Shown here one piece after another: positions 32,401 to 44,425 of a stretch of 64,000 nt of DNA. The notes below the pieces were generated by a model that did not search any database, was not told the origin of the DNA, and worked only from the letters and a program-made list of their open reading frames with translations. This DNA is from Gyrodactylus bullatarudis. Its lineage: Eukaryota; Platyhelminthes; Monogenea; Gyrodactylidea; Gyrodactylidae. The stretch spans positions 62,001 to 126,000 of the forward strand of contig SSNU01000327.1 of the NCBI GenBank assembly GCA_012064415.1, read 5' to 3'. How positions within the stretch are numbered: position 1 is the first letter of the stretch; each line of letters opens with the position of its first letter. The position numbers were made by a program, and so were the translations under genes.

Positions 32401-35400
32401 ATCAAAAGCTTTCAGAAACAGCTTAAAACGATTAAAACTTTATACTAATCGCGAAGGATTACTCAGCCTCAAATCTTCAAAAACTCTCCATTTTCAATAA
32501 ATAAATATGCATTTTTAAAAAAATTTTAGTTCCTCCAAAATATCTATACACTAGAAAAAGACAAATATATTTTCCCCCAAACACTCGTCTAATAGATTCT
32601 TTATTTTCTGTAATCGCCATTTTCGAAAACTAAATAAAATTTTTTGACGTTTCCAATTTTCCCTAAAATAGTTAATTTTTCCCAAATTGACAGGATATCT
32701 TCAGGGTCTATTCAGAGTATATTTATTATTAATTAGAAGTGATAATCTGATTTAAAAAGATAATAGAGTGTTCAATAATTCAAAATTTATCACATCTCTT
32801 TGAAAAATGGTGGCACAAATTTGAAATTACGCATATCTATCCAAATAAAATTCAAAACATATGGTTCAATGGGAATTTTTTCTTTTATTTTCTATTAAAT
32901 GAACGCATGAACTCGAAAAGTTAGAAATTATGTCTTACCCTAACATACATAAAAAATTAAAAATTGAACAAAAAATAAATAATTGAAACCAGAAGTAGTA
33001 TTCAGTTTTATATTGATTTCAGTGATAAATGAATCTATAGGGTTTCAAAATTTCAATCATAAAGATACGCTCAAGAATGACAAGGGAACTTGGATAAATC
33101 AGTTCAGACTTACTCAAACATTCATCGTATAGAGCTTTAACCTTGACATCTTTCCCCGATATCCGGTAAATTCCCTGAGCTAAAAAATTGATTTTATTGA
33201 ATTTCAAAGACATAAATTAAAAAAGTTTAAAACAAATATATGCACCTAAAACTAAATTTTTAACCCTTAAAATCCCATAGTGATAGTTAAACACACGTCA
33301 TTTTAGCGACTCATTATTATTCATTCAAGCCTCAGAAAATACTTTGTTTACCACCCCCATTCGATAGAAAATTTAATAATCTCCTGGAATACGCAAAGAT
33401 CTTGGCTCTATCAATCGTCAAACTCACGCTATACTAATTTAAAGAGAGTTTATTTTTTTCAAAAAATTAATTTTTCTTTAAAACGTTTTTTTTGAATACC
33501 CTCTTCCCGGGGTCCTAGATAAAAAGTAAGATAACTTTTATCGAGGAATCATACCTCTAGAGTTCAATCGCCTGAACTCTATCTGCTAAAGCTACAAAGA
33601 TAACCTATTTTTGGATGAAAAATGGGTCATTTTTTGATCGATAACTTTTGAACCAAAAATAGTTGCATTAAAACAACTGTAGATTCGTAATCAGCGAATT
33701 CCCAGCGAGGATAGACAAAAGATTGAATGCGAGTCAAAAAAAATTTCCCTGGGACTTTAAGGGTTAAACAAGACTCCAAGGAATTTACAGATTTGTGTCA
33801 AATTCAATGATAATGATTAGGTATAATTTACATGAACTTACATGAAACATCAACGTTTTGCATCAACAAGTTCAACAGCTCATAACTCAATCTGGTCAGC
33901 ATAACTGAGAGGAAATAGGAAACAAAATAATAATTTAATTTGTTTGAAAGTTAATGAGTCTCAACAAATAGAAGAAAAAGAATTTAATTAAAATAATTTA
34001 CAATCTTGGAATTGTTATTGTGTTATTAATGGGGGAGAATGAAAGGAAAAACAGTCAGTTGAAAAATCAATAAAATTGTATTCTTATATTTTTTAGAATC
34101 ATGGTACAGTCTTTTTTCGCTCAGTAACAGAGGAAAACCTTAAAAATTGCTCATCATAAAGATTGCCTGACAAATTGGATCTTTCCTTCTAAGGGAAACA
34201 AACGAACAACGTTGTAGTCAATCTATGACGAACAGATGCTCCCTGAAGAACTACTTGGTTAAAAATTATGATTGCAATATAACAGAGCGAAATTAGTAGT
34301 GATTAGTGTATCCTTAGGCCTGAGGCGAATTTTTCTTAATCATATAAAAATAAAAATTGAATTAAAAACTGTGAAATAAAAAAAAAATTCTACAACTGAA
34401 GCAAGATTGACCGAAACGATCTTATCTCAATTTTGAAATGCGAATTGTAATAATTTTGATCTATTGATTTGTTTCATTTCTTATGCAAGAGACAATAAAG
34501 TCATTTACTATGAATTCTAAATCATTCTCTTGTAATCTAATTAATTGAATCGATTTCAATATCTAGGCATGTTTTATTTTTTCAGAAAAATAAATACACT
34601 CTCTTAAAACTTTATGTTGATTTTAACTCGATTTTCTCATTTTATTTCTATACAAGATGGAGGAAATAAAATGAATATCATTAATTTTTGTTGTTATAAA
34701 TTGATTATAATTCAATGATTCAATTTTTCAAGGATCATTTACTATCGTATGTATCGTAAAAGAAAAAATCTTGAAGGAAAAGAAACCGTTTAGAGAAAAT
34801 GTAAATTGGATAATTGAAATAGACTTACTGCTCGAATCAATTTTGAGATAGGCCTTGATTGGTGGTGACTAGAGATAATGACAATAAATTTCAATTATCA
34901 GTGTACATGTCAATACATAAAATCCTAAAAAGTATCATGTATCTTGAATCACTTGTATTTATATTGACTGTACACTGTTTATTTTCTGTAGTGCAATGAG
35001 ATTTCGCTGTCATACACTACATAAATGTATTTTTGTACTGAACATGTATGAACGGTATACATTTTACAGCTAAACACTATGTAATATTGAGTGAATTGTA
35101 AATTTATTTTCATTCAAAGAATACACTAGAAAAATGTTTGAGAGCAAGCGAAACTTGAATGGAGTCAACTTTTTATAGTAAAGAAATAAAAGTGTAATTT
35201 ACATTGTATTGTAAAATTAATGAATTTTTCACAGTATTCATTCACAAGAATTGAATATCAATCAAATTTTCTCAACCAAGTTGTAGAGAGATGGAGAGCC
35301 TTTTTTTCCTGTAAACAATTCAAATGTAATCAAAGAAAATTGAATTCAAAACTGAGAATTCACAGTGAGAAAGACAACATTGCACAATATTAATACAGTA

Positions 35401-38400
35401 ATTATTACGTAAAAATATCAAATCATTTTATCCAGTATGTTTTCTCGTATATTGTAACAGTAATTCAAGATTTTTTAGCAAATGTTGATCAAAGGCAGAT
35501 ATTAATCTTCCAAATGTAACGTCTCAGGAATTTCACTAGTTTCCAAATTTAGTTAGTATACTAAAAATATCTTTATTCATTTGTTCAATAATCTCACTCT
35601 TTTGTGATGAGATGAATGTCTGATAAGATGACACCTAGAGAGATTTGAAGAGCTCTCAATGTTGCTGTCATGTTGAAATTTTACCTCAAATGAATTCTTA
35701 TTTCTTAAAAGGATCCGAGTAGTGATCATAAAAATACAAGAGTAGACTCCCATGAAAGTTACTCTGGGAGGTATTTTTGATTAGATTATGATTTAATAAA
35801 TGAAGAAAATTAACACTAACAATATCAGGGATGCCACCAAAATTCGATATCCATCGGTCAAGATCCTTTGTGCTCTGGGCTTGCATTGTCATGAGGCATT
35901 GTCTAATAGAAAAATGAGGAATATTTCGCTTACTTGTCGTCTGGTTTTTGCAAAAATAATGCCTCAAAAAGGAATCGTTTTTCCTGAGGATCACTAATCT
36001 TTCGTTCACATCGAATTATCTGAAATTGCTTTTGTTCCTGAGATAAAAATGAACTTCTTACTAAATAATTTCTTCAGTCTTCGATTTTATCATCTTAAAT
36101 GAGTCGAGCATGGCTTTTTAAAACCAAAATGCAATTCTCTTACTTTTTAACTAACTAACTACTTTCTAACTAAGAACTAATGATGTTAATTAAATTCAAC
36201 GTTGTCAGAGAAAGTCGCACAAATTTTGGGATTATTTCATACCCCTTCTCAATGGGCTGGATTGGTTATTTATACAATGGAAATTGTAAAATTAATCTGA
36301 ATGTAAAAAGTAAGTTTTAACAAAAGTTTAAAATATGCATTAATCTTCAAAAGTCACTCTAAATGAAACAGGTGAATTCAATAATAATAAATATGTATAA
36401 GCATCATTAAAAATGTTTCCATAGTTAAGAAATTTATTGCAAGATCAATACAATATATCTTATCAAAGAATATGTATGTTCCATAAATTTCAGGCAAAAT
36501 ACTCCTTTGTATATGCTATTTTGTGCGAAAATCTTAGAATTGAGAAGCAAACTCTATATTATGATTTCTTGAATCAATTCGAGGCATCTAACCCCTCTAG
36601 TTCTTTATTAATTTTACATGGGATAAACTCGAAACCTAAACGTTGATGGGAAACTTTATTAAAATATAGTAAATTGATTGAATGAGATTAAATTTAAAAA
36701 TAATTTTATCTGAAAAATCCATTGTCTTATCAAAGACTACCAGAATAATTCCTAAGATCTTTATATTTTATAGATTCGTAAATTCAACTCAAAAAGTATG
36801 CATTCCTTTCTATAGTTAATAGGTTATCAGAACTTATGCTGGGAGTGGAAGATAAGAAGGACGTTAAAATGTCGTTCAATAACAGATAAAAATAGAGTTT
36901 TAATTAACTAACAGGATTTAGGTACTGATTGTTTTGAGTAGCTGTAGAATGTTCTAATAATTCTAGAATCTAGATCATTCTAAATTCAACTCAAGAAGTA
37001 TGCAAAAGAATTTCTTTTAAAATCACTTTAGTAAAGTAACATTTGTAAAATTATAGGTTCTCTATGTTACCACGTAACCAAGTAACGATGAGGAAATTAA
37101 ATTTCATTGAATGTATGAAAATTTCTTGATTTATGCAGACTGAGTTTCAATAAATTATCATAAACTCACATGGGAATTTGTTTGTTTTGTTGGGCTGAAG
37201 GGTGTAATTTCTAAGATACCATTTTTCTTGTTAAAAGTACAAAAATGACGAGTCCAACTAGAACCAACAGAGCCTAAGAAATTCGATTCTGAAAAATCAA
37301 AAAAATTCTAATTTTGAAATATGAAATTAAGAGTTTTAAAAATCGTAAAAATCGAGGCTTTCCATACTTTTGGTGCGGATAGACATTTACGTCCATTTTT
37401 CAACTTTTAAACCCTTGATAGCTTTGTTGGTTCTGCAGATTTCTGAACGAATCTTAATTTTAATTTTCTTTCAAGTGATGAATTATATTACCAGAGTTAT
37501 TACTCTAATAATTCTGATTAATATAAAAATCACTATAATTTTTATAACCCTTATTTTTCAAGAAATACTACACCTTTATTTTTCTACAAATAGACTAATA
37601 CAAGCCAGAAGACAACATAGTCAGGTAGCAAGCGAACAACGTTATAGTAAAATGATATTCTTATCAAAATAAGGAAATAGTTTCGGCACCGAAAGGGTTT
37701 AGATGATAACTAATCGAGATTCGACCTTGTAGAAGGTATATACAATTTAATCTTTTACTTAAAAAACTTAATTCTTCAAAAATGAAAAAGAAATCTTGAA
37801 ATTGGCTCTATTTTTATCATGAGTAGAAAGTTAAACTGGACAAGACTTTCGTAGTTGAGAGAAACAGTTTGTACTTTTCTAGTTATTCAATTCCATTCGA
37901 TAAATATTTATCCAAGTACATCTTTCTATTTCTCATTTGTCTATTTATTTAGGTTTTAATTAACAAGAAAGGTGTAAAATAGCAAGAGTGATAGAGACAC
38001 TGAGTATACTCACGTTTTGAAAGAATATTTAGGTAACCTTCAAGGCCGGGAAAGTGGGAGGAAACCTCCTCCCAATCTGAATCCAATAGGTTCTGTTTAA
38101 TTTTGCCTATTTGAGGTATCAAATTTTCATGATTATATTTTATTGCTTGTGACGATAACTTTATTTGGTCCATAGTTGATTTGGCTTCGTTAAATGTTTC
38201 ATGAATCATGTAATGATAGTTTGAAAGAATTTGAAAGAACAAGGTTAACTGAATAAGAGATAAAAAAACTTTTTTGAAAAAAAACAATAGGATTAGACAT
38301 CTATGAAATCCGTTTCCTTCAAACGTTATTATAAAGCTTTCAAAGATAAATAAGAATCTGAATTGACTGTATTTTTCAGTGACTTTAATCAAGCAATTAC

Positions 38401-40975
38401 TAAAATCCTGAATATTTTCTAATTTATTAGGCTCTTATAAAACAATATTGGTCTCTGTTGTGGTATTCGAATATATGTCAAGTAAACCTAATTGACATAA
38501 AGATGAGAGTTTACTATTTTTACAAAGAACTCAATATTTTTCTCCGGATTCACAGAATAAAGTAATTTTTTGAATTCTGAAACGCAAGATCTGACCAGAA
38601 TTAGGCCGTTTTTCGAATTTCCACTTTTTCAACTCTTGAACCCAAAATTTTTATTGATTTCGATGATTCGAAGAAGTTAAGTGTTATTTGGGATCAACAC
38701 TGAACAAAGAATTCGAATTCACCTGCAGAAGTTCACTGAAATTCGTCATTACTGTGGGAAATCGAAACATTTGAATTTATCGATTATCACGAAGGCAAAT
38801 TATCCAAAAATCTGGAGGTTGAACTTTTTCTCGGAGACAGTAAGATCTTCGCTACCTCCAAGGCCAAATTCGAATTCTTTGTCTAATATTGATCCCAAAT
38901 ATTATCACTCAACTGCTTCGAATCATCGAAATCAATAAAAAATGTGGGTTTTACATCATTTAAAAGAGCAGTTTTTTATCTTGCCAACCATCTAGTACAC
39001 CATGAGATTTCAATTTAACTTATTAGTTTCATTTAAATTCTAAGTTGAACCATTTTTTACTTTTTGGATGAAAAATAAATCTCAATATTTTGACTTTTGC
39101 TTCCTGCATTGAGGGCTTGACGTTTACCCCCAAAACAAACAATGAGTCATCCGTATGATGATCAGTTGTTTATATTGTTACCCATGGCCATGAGCCAAGT
39201 AATGAAGTCGAAGCCCAATACATCTATTCTTTTAACTTATAAGAATTATGCGGAAGTAAACTTACCGTTTCACAAGTTTCATATTTAATTCTCTCTTCAC
39301 CTTCATGAATCATGTCGATGTATTTAAAATTCTGCGATATGTATTCCTTACGCTCTCTACGTATTAAATCCTCTGCATTGTCAACAGTTACCTAATTAAA
39401 CAGAGTTATTATTTTAAAAATATTTATGTTACATTTTTTCAAAAGAAAATGTGATCATAACCTAAAGACAAGAATAGATAAGATCGAAAAAATCTGAAGA
39501 GAAGAGGTCAAAAGGTTCCATTGTCTGTAACAAACTATTAATCAATTCGGAGATGAGTCTGATATTCGATTAAAAGCCGAGAAGAAATGTTTAAAAATGA
39601 AGAATATACAGATAATAATGTGTCCATTGCATTTAAATTGTTTATTCACGTCATTGTCTAATCAATTTGATTCTTTAAATTGATTTTACAATCGATAATT
39701 CAATACAAGTTTTTTATCATTCGATTAATGCAAAAATAGCTTTATTGTGGCAATGGTCTCAAATTTTTATTGTCTTAACATGGATGATGTCATCTTTCAT
39801 CATAAGTGGATTATTGCTTGATGACTGCTTAGACAGATGGGAAAACATTATTATGTCAATGGGATATTATGCAAAAATGGCTGATCTTGTATAGATAAAG
39901 GCGATTGCATAATCTTTAAGCCATTTAGTTCACTATTTGACACCCCTCAAAGTTGTTTTTTTAATTCTTTGGATTAGTGAGTGGAAGAGAAATTTGTGTT
40001 GAACTTTTAATACTCTACCAACATTTTCCTGTTGAAGAAATAAATTTCAAGAATTAACCTATGAATGAAGGAGTTAAAGTTCTATCCAAAAACATCTAGC
40101 TTTGATAAGAGATGATTTCCATTCAATTTCATAATTTTCTGATTATTCGAAACGAAATTGAGTTTTAGAAAGAAGTATCCTGTAATTTATTTTAGGCATC
40201 TCGTGATATGTTATTGATTTAGAATAAACTGGAGGAGGCAGAAATACATCTAGCAATTATGATAATTATTTACCTCATGAAACAAAAAAATTTATTATGG
40301 CAAATTTAATTATAAATATTTTTGTGGCTTATTCAAACATTTTTTAAGGATATACATTGTATATTATACAAAAACGATGGAATCAACTTACATCTCGATT
40401 TTTAACTGATAAAAATTTGTCCAATTTCTGATAGTATTGTGAAGTTATGTTTGAGAAATTTTTGGCATTATTCTATTAAAAAGGGGCGCAATTAAAAAAA
40501 TAAACTCACGAGACTTCCCGCCAATTCGTCTAGATTACTCAAGATCTTTTCTTCTGCATGCTTTTTAATTGTTTAAAGAATTATAATTTACATAAATTGA
40601 TTCATTCTTTTTAAGCTCGATTTTTCTAATTAATTCGGCAAACTTTAAAAAGCTATTCTTGGCAACATGATCATGATGAAGGTTACCGGGAATATTCTGA
40701 ATGTAATCTGTGTTGTAGAGTGTTGTTGGTGTACATTCTGTGGAATAAGAGTCCAGGGAATCAGCAAACATGTCGAATGATTTTGACAGTACTTGTAATA
40801 ATTAATAAAACTTCTCACTTTTCATATTTTTATAGACTCTATTGAGATTGTTTAATAAATCTCTAGTTCGTTCTCTCATCGTGAGTAGGTATTTCTCGTG
40901 TTCAATAAGATTCTCTCTGAATTTAATTCCATCTATAACGCATTCAGGATATTCTAAGGGATTTAATATTCGCAT
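26416..40975 (-). CDS. GRAF/oligophrenin-like Rho GTPase-activating protein (BAR-PH-RhoGAP)
   Basis: The protein would bind curved membrane through BAR and PH domains and switch off RhoA/Cdc42. BAR exons: 40819-40975 (LEYPECVIDGIKFRENLIEH), 40592-40791 (FDMFADSLDSYSTEC), 40510-40560, about 40400-40480, about 39265-39393 and about 38014-38270 (GLEGYLNILSK joins BAR to PH). Late PH: about 35820-36020 (CLMTMQAQSTKDLDRWIS). RhoGAP: about 33850-33885, 33115-33180 (QGIYRISG, arginine finger), 32085-32260 (MYIRNLKEPLFTYAL), 31215-31330 and 29555-29760 (AFNLSLVFSPT, the conserved Asn). Serine-rich tail exons lie at 27950-28400, with a last four-residue exon ending in TGA at 26416. No SH3 domain is seen, as in oligophrenin-1. 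I did not find the exon for the first PH strands. Introns of 27 and 31 nt sit beside kilobase introns. Confidence 0.85.
30025..30220. repeat. 196-bp foldback with hammerhead motif in its arms
   Basis: Arms 30025-30055 and 30190-30220 are reverse complements with one mismatch (CAAATAAAGATCTCTATTTC and complement). The right arm is the 3' half of a full hammerhead consensus on the plus strand; the left arm carries the degenerate version on the minus strand. It lies in an intron of the RhoGAP gene. Confidence 0.7.
30181..30223 (+). ncRNA. Hammerhead ribozyme-like motif, best consensus match in the window
   Basis: TCACA (30181-30185), core CTGATGA (30186-30192), stem II GTATGCTC, GAA (30201-30203), palindromic stem III ATAGAGATCTTTAT (30204-30217), position-17 T, then TGTGA (30219-30223), which pairs fully with TCACA. 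All conserved core bases are present. Stem II is weak: only the closing G-C pair is sure. The motif is in intron DNA of a gene on the other strand. Confidence 0.65.
30271..30312 (-). ncRNA. Hammerhead ribozyme-like motif, homologue of 14760-14800
   Basis: On the minus strand: AGAGACCA, CTGATGA (30298-30304), stem II TCCTTTGA (T-A and C-G pairs, CTTT loop), GAA, stem III ATGCGCAT, T, then TGGTTCT pairing with ACCA. Against the 14.76-kb copy, stem III ATACGTAT has changed to ATGCGCAT with both sides compensated, and stem II regains its C-G pair. Confidence 0.65.
30784..31168. repeat. Foldback MITE, family ending TAATTGATATGAAG, copy A
   Basis: Arms 30787-30900 and 31060-31166 are reverse complements (GATATGAAGTTGGGAATCTA and complement), leaving a ~160-bp interior. 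No coding capacity. It lies in the same RhoGAP intron as the hammerhead-like motifs. Related copies: 43731-44243 and 46904-47018. Confidence 0.8.
33264..33763. mobile_element. piggyBac-like MITE, exactly 500 bp, TTAA target duplication
   Basis: Left TTAA (33260-33263) then CCCTTAAAATCCCA; right TGGGACTTTAAGGG then TTAA (33764-33767). TTAA duplication and CCC-starting inverted repeats are the piggyBac hallmarks. No transposase inside. A decayed relative is at about 42989-43274 with a similar interior. Confidence 0.75.
36030..38010. other. RhoGAP intron region without recognised exon
   Basis: The missing first half of the PH domain should be encoded here, but I could not identify it with confidence. 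Otherwise AT-rich DNA. Confidence 0.3.
38487..38956. repeat. Foldback element, second subfamily (relative of 59605-60276)
   Basis: Arms about 38592-38700 and 38891-38955 are imperfect reverse complements and match the arms of the 59.6-60.3 kb element (GGCCGTTTTTCGAATTTCC, TTTTATTGATTTCGATGATT). The outer left end is TAATTGACATAAAGATGAGA; the matching outer right end is lost. Confidence 0.65.
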
Positions 40976-41393
40976 GTTTTTATGAAAAAATATTAAAATC
41001 AAAAAAAATAAAAACTAATATTTTAAACAAATAAAATTTCCATTTCAAACTTCTTTAAATTGTCAAAATAATTTATCTATTTAACCAAAGGAATTTGTGA
41101 AAAAAAAATCTTCACGCATATACTTCAAAGTAGATTCGTCGTACAGAACTAACTTTCTTAAACAACTATAAAATGTAAAGCATGTTCAAGACTGTTGAAG
41201 GTTCTTACTTTTCTGAGCTCCTAAATTAAGATAGGTAAGTGAGTAGTATTTTAATTTTTTTTAAATATGTTGCTGACGCTAAATTTTTCAAAAAATACCT
41301 TGAAACTAATACTATCGACTAAGTAAAAATACATGAATCTTTTTTCATAATTAAACATTTTTTATTCGTAATAAATTTTTTAAATAAAAATAT

Positions 41394-43721
41394 TCATCGC
41401 TTTTTCATGAAATCTTCATGACTGATCATTCCAGCAGCCTTTCTCATGGCCTCTTTCAGCTTTTGCCTGTCATTCTGTGGATTGAAAAATTATACGTATT
41501 AGCTTCTTTTATGTCCGAAATCTTATTTTATCGGCCTCAAAATGTCTGACAAGAAACAAGTTTGTAAAGGGACGTCGTAAAAACAGACCTCTTAAATAAA
41601 ATTATTTTAAAGAATAGTCTCAAGAATTCTATGAACACGACTAATAATCGAAACTTATCTAGTTACCTTTAAACTAGACATAAACCAAATGGCACCATTA
41701 TTCTTGTCCGTGAGTGAATAGCAGAAATCTTTATCGAAGGATATAAAACTTTTGTAGTTATTTTCCAGATTCATATTTGAGTCAAAAGTTAAAATTGTAT
41801 TATGATTGACAACAGCAACTTTTTCCATATCCTGATTGAAAGATGTATCCGGAAAATAGTGGAAGTTGTATATTCTTCGAAGCATAGTTATAATTCCAAT
41901 ATCTGAGGTTTTACATCTAGAATAATAAATAAATTTTATTTCACAATTGTATTTTCATAAAAGAATCTTTTATGCCTCTGTTTTAAAAATTATGAAATTT
42001 TTTTGGGTAAACAAAGGTTTTTTGACTGATTAGAATTGTTATACTCATGAAAAACAATTTAATCCAAAATCTGGAAGTTGAACTTTTTCTCGGAACATTC
42101 TTTTGGAACATTAAATTCGTTTTTTATTTGAAAATTTTCAAAATCTGTTCTGTCTCATTTTAACTATCTTTTCTAGCTTTCTTTCGATCCTATTGGGATT
42201 TGAAGATTTTCCGATTTTATTCCAATTAATAAAATGTTACTATATTCAAGAATTTTAAAAAGTTCAGTATACCTAGTTTTGACCAGAACTTAATTTTAAC
42301 GTAGTTAATCACAAAAGATGCCTGACAGATGTCAAGATAGACTTGAATCATTTCAATCGTTTCGTCTGGCAATTCCCTCACTCTGATACAATTTTCGAAT
42401 TTAACTATAAATTCAGTTTTTGAATTCATGTATGACTAAATCATAAATGCTGTAATATTTCAAGCTTACCCAGTACAACTAAACAAGGCAATAGTACCTT
42501 TATAATTATCCACATTTTTGAGATAATATTTTATGGCCTCTTTTGTACCTTCATGGCCAAACTTTTGGTCATACTTCTGCAATATTGACTCATTATCAAT
42601 ATACAAAGGTGACTTGATGATCTCTCTCATTTTTTCTATTAACTCGCTTGAGTTGAATTGGATACTGTTGATTTTCCTGACGAGAACTGGTTCTGTAATA
42701 GTTTTACCATCGTAGATGACAAGACTAAAACGATTGTAATTATCTGTAAATTAAAATTTTAGTTATTTAGAGATCAGAATATAAGGAACTGCTCTTCGTC
42801 TTGAACTATTTATCAACTTAAACAAGTTATTTTTAAAATTGAAAGATAAGATTGATAACTGATTTTAAAAGACTTGAGCATTTGTGTAATAGTAGTTAGA
42901 TTGACCTATCAATATATATGATTTTAAATTTTCGTGATATTTGAATGAATAGGATAGTCGTATCCCTACTCCGAATCCGATACTTTATCCCTAAAAGTCC
43001 CACTGAGTTATTTCTATGACATAATAGATACAAGATAACTTCTTTATGTATGATCGAGTACTTATATCTGTAGAATACAAATATACAATTGCCCGAACTC
43101 TATCTGCTTCACCTTCAAAGATAGCCAATTTTTGGATAATGTATTTTTAGAATCTAACAATAATATTTTATCGAAAACTCTTGAACTAAAATTTTTCGTT
43201 AAAATGACTGTAGTTTCTTAATCAGCGTATTCATGTGATGGGCAAAAGATTGAATGCAAGTCATGAAAAAAGGGTTAAGCATCATATGTAATGCTCTGTG
43301 TCTCTTTATCGCTAAATTCCATGTTTATTATTCAATTTTTCTCTTTGTCCTCTAGTACAAAAGATTAGCTCAATTCTCAAGTAGGCAATTTTATCATCTC
43401 TAGCTGGGTGATCCATTTCTTTCGTAAGTCTCAAAGGAGTTTAATTTTGATTTGATCCTTATTACTCACTCTCTTCCAAGGCATTTACATAACTTTCAAT
43501 CTCCTCCAGTTTGCCAGGTAAACAGGAACGAAGTTGAAGAAATATAACAACATTGCTAGTATCTATGACTAAATGAACATCAAGTTGAATCAGGGTGTAG
43601 TTTTATGAAGAAAACGTTTTGACTTACTCTTCCTGTAGGTAAATTGGAATGGTGGAATTGTAAAGCGATTTTCTTCCTCTCCTTGAACAGACTTGATAAA
43701 GAATGATAAATGAAACAACAT
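41394..43721 (-). CDS. Small secreted protein with a VWA-like fold
   Basis: The start at 43721 gives a short hydrophobic leader (MLFHLSFFIKSVQG). Further exons lie at about 43470-43565, 42490-42745, 42280-42435, 41670-41930 and 41394-41472, ending in HEDFMKKR. The pattern IDTSNVVIFLQLRSC, EIESYVNALEE, RFSLVIYDGKTITEPVLV, EGTKEAIKYYL and GTIALFSCTG follows the strand-helix order of a von Willebrand factor A domain, with D-T-S in place of the metal-site D-x-S-x-S and no clear D-G after the fourth strand. So the metal site may be incomplete. It lies 700 bp downstream of the lipoprotein gene in the same orientation. A decayed piggyBac-like MITE fills one intron. The assignment rests on pattern reading only, and exon borders are approximate. 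Confidence 0.5.
42989..43274. repeat. Decayed piggyBac-like MITE
   Basis: Left CCCTAAAAGTCCCA after TTAT (a changed TTAA), right AAAGGG followed by TTAA (43275-43278). The interior shares CGAACTCTATCTGCTTCACC-type sequence and an AAAAGATTGAATGC block with 33264-33763. It lies in a VWA-like gene intron. Confidence 0.6.
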
Positions 43722-43730
43722 ACAACTAAA

Positions 43731-44243
43731 GTTGGTTTATATAAAGTTGGGAATCTATGATTTTTACAGAAATCTCGATATATAAAGATTTTTTGGAATC
43801 CTATTCATGTTGCCAACTTTTACGAGTTGAAGAAAAATAATTCTGAAAAAAATTTTTAATGAGAAATTTTGAATTATCGAAATTTCATTGATTTTCAGAT
43901 AGCAAAAATGAACGAAGAATCGAAATTCCGCTCTCAAACGATAATGAGATTATTCATCAGATAAGATTCAGTTGATTTGATTTTCTTGTCTAATCTTGAT
44001 CCTGAAAAACCTCTTTTAATCAACCTCCAATTTTCAAGTCAATGAAAATTTTCGGTTCAAAGTTCGAAAAAATTGGATTTTGGCACCAAATTGAAATTTT
44101 TTCATTCAAAAAATTTTTTCTTCAACTGGTAAAAGTTGGCAACATGAGTAGGATCCCATAAAATCTTTGAAAAAATTCAGATTCTTGATGAAAATATCGA
44201 GATTTCTGGAAAAATCATTGATTCCCAACTTCATATCAATTAG
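43731..44243. repeat. Foldback MITE copy B, directly upstream of the VWA-like start codon
   Basis: Left arm begins AAAGTTGGGAATCTATGA, right arm is its complement, ending near TTCATATCAATTAGC. It ends 10 bp from the ATG at 43721 and takes up most of the 700-bp space between the VWA-like gene and the lipoprotein gene. It must therefore contain or displace the promoter. Confidence 0.75.
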
Positions 44244-44425
44244 CTTTAAGATTCGTTATCACTAAGAAGTTATTTGTTCATAAGATTCAGAAGATTGAAC
44301 TTAAAATGTGGACAAGTTCATTGAATAACTGAGTCCCAAAGATAAAAATTTACAAAATTCTAAAAGATTAGGCCTAAATTGCTCAAGAGAAAATATGAAG
44401 AGAAAGCTGATTCAAGTCTATCCCT

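Noticed and set aside
37370..37672. 100-aa hydrophobic plus-strand frame
   Set aside because: Low-complexity AT-rich intron sequence; hydrophobicity comes from TTT/ATT codons.
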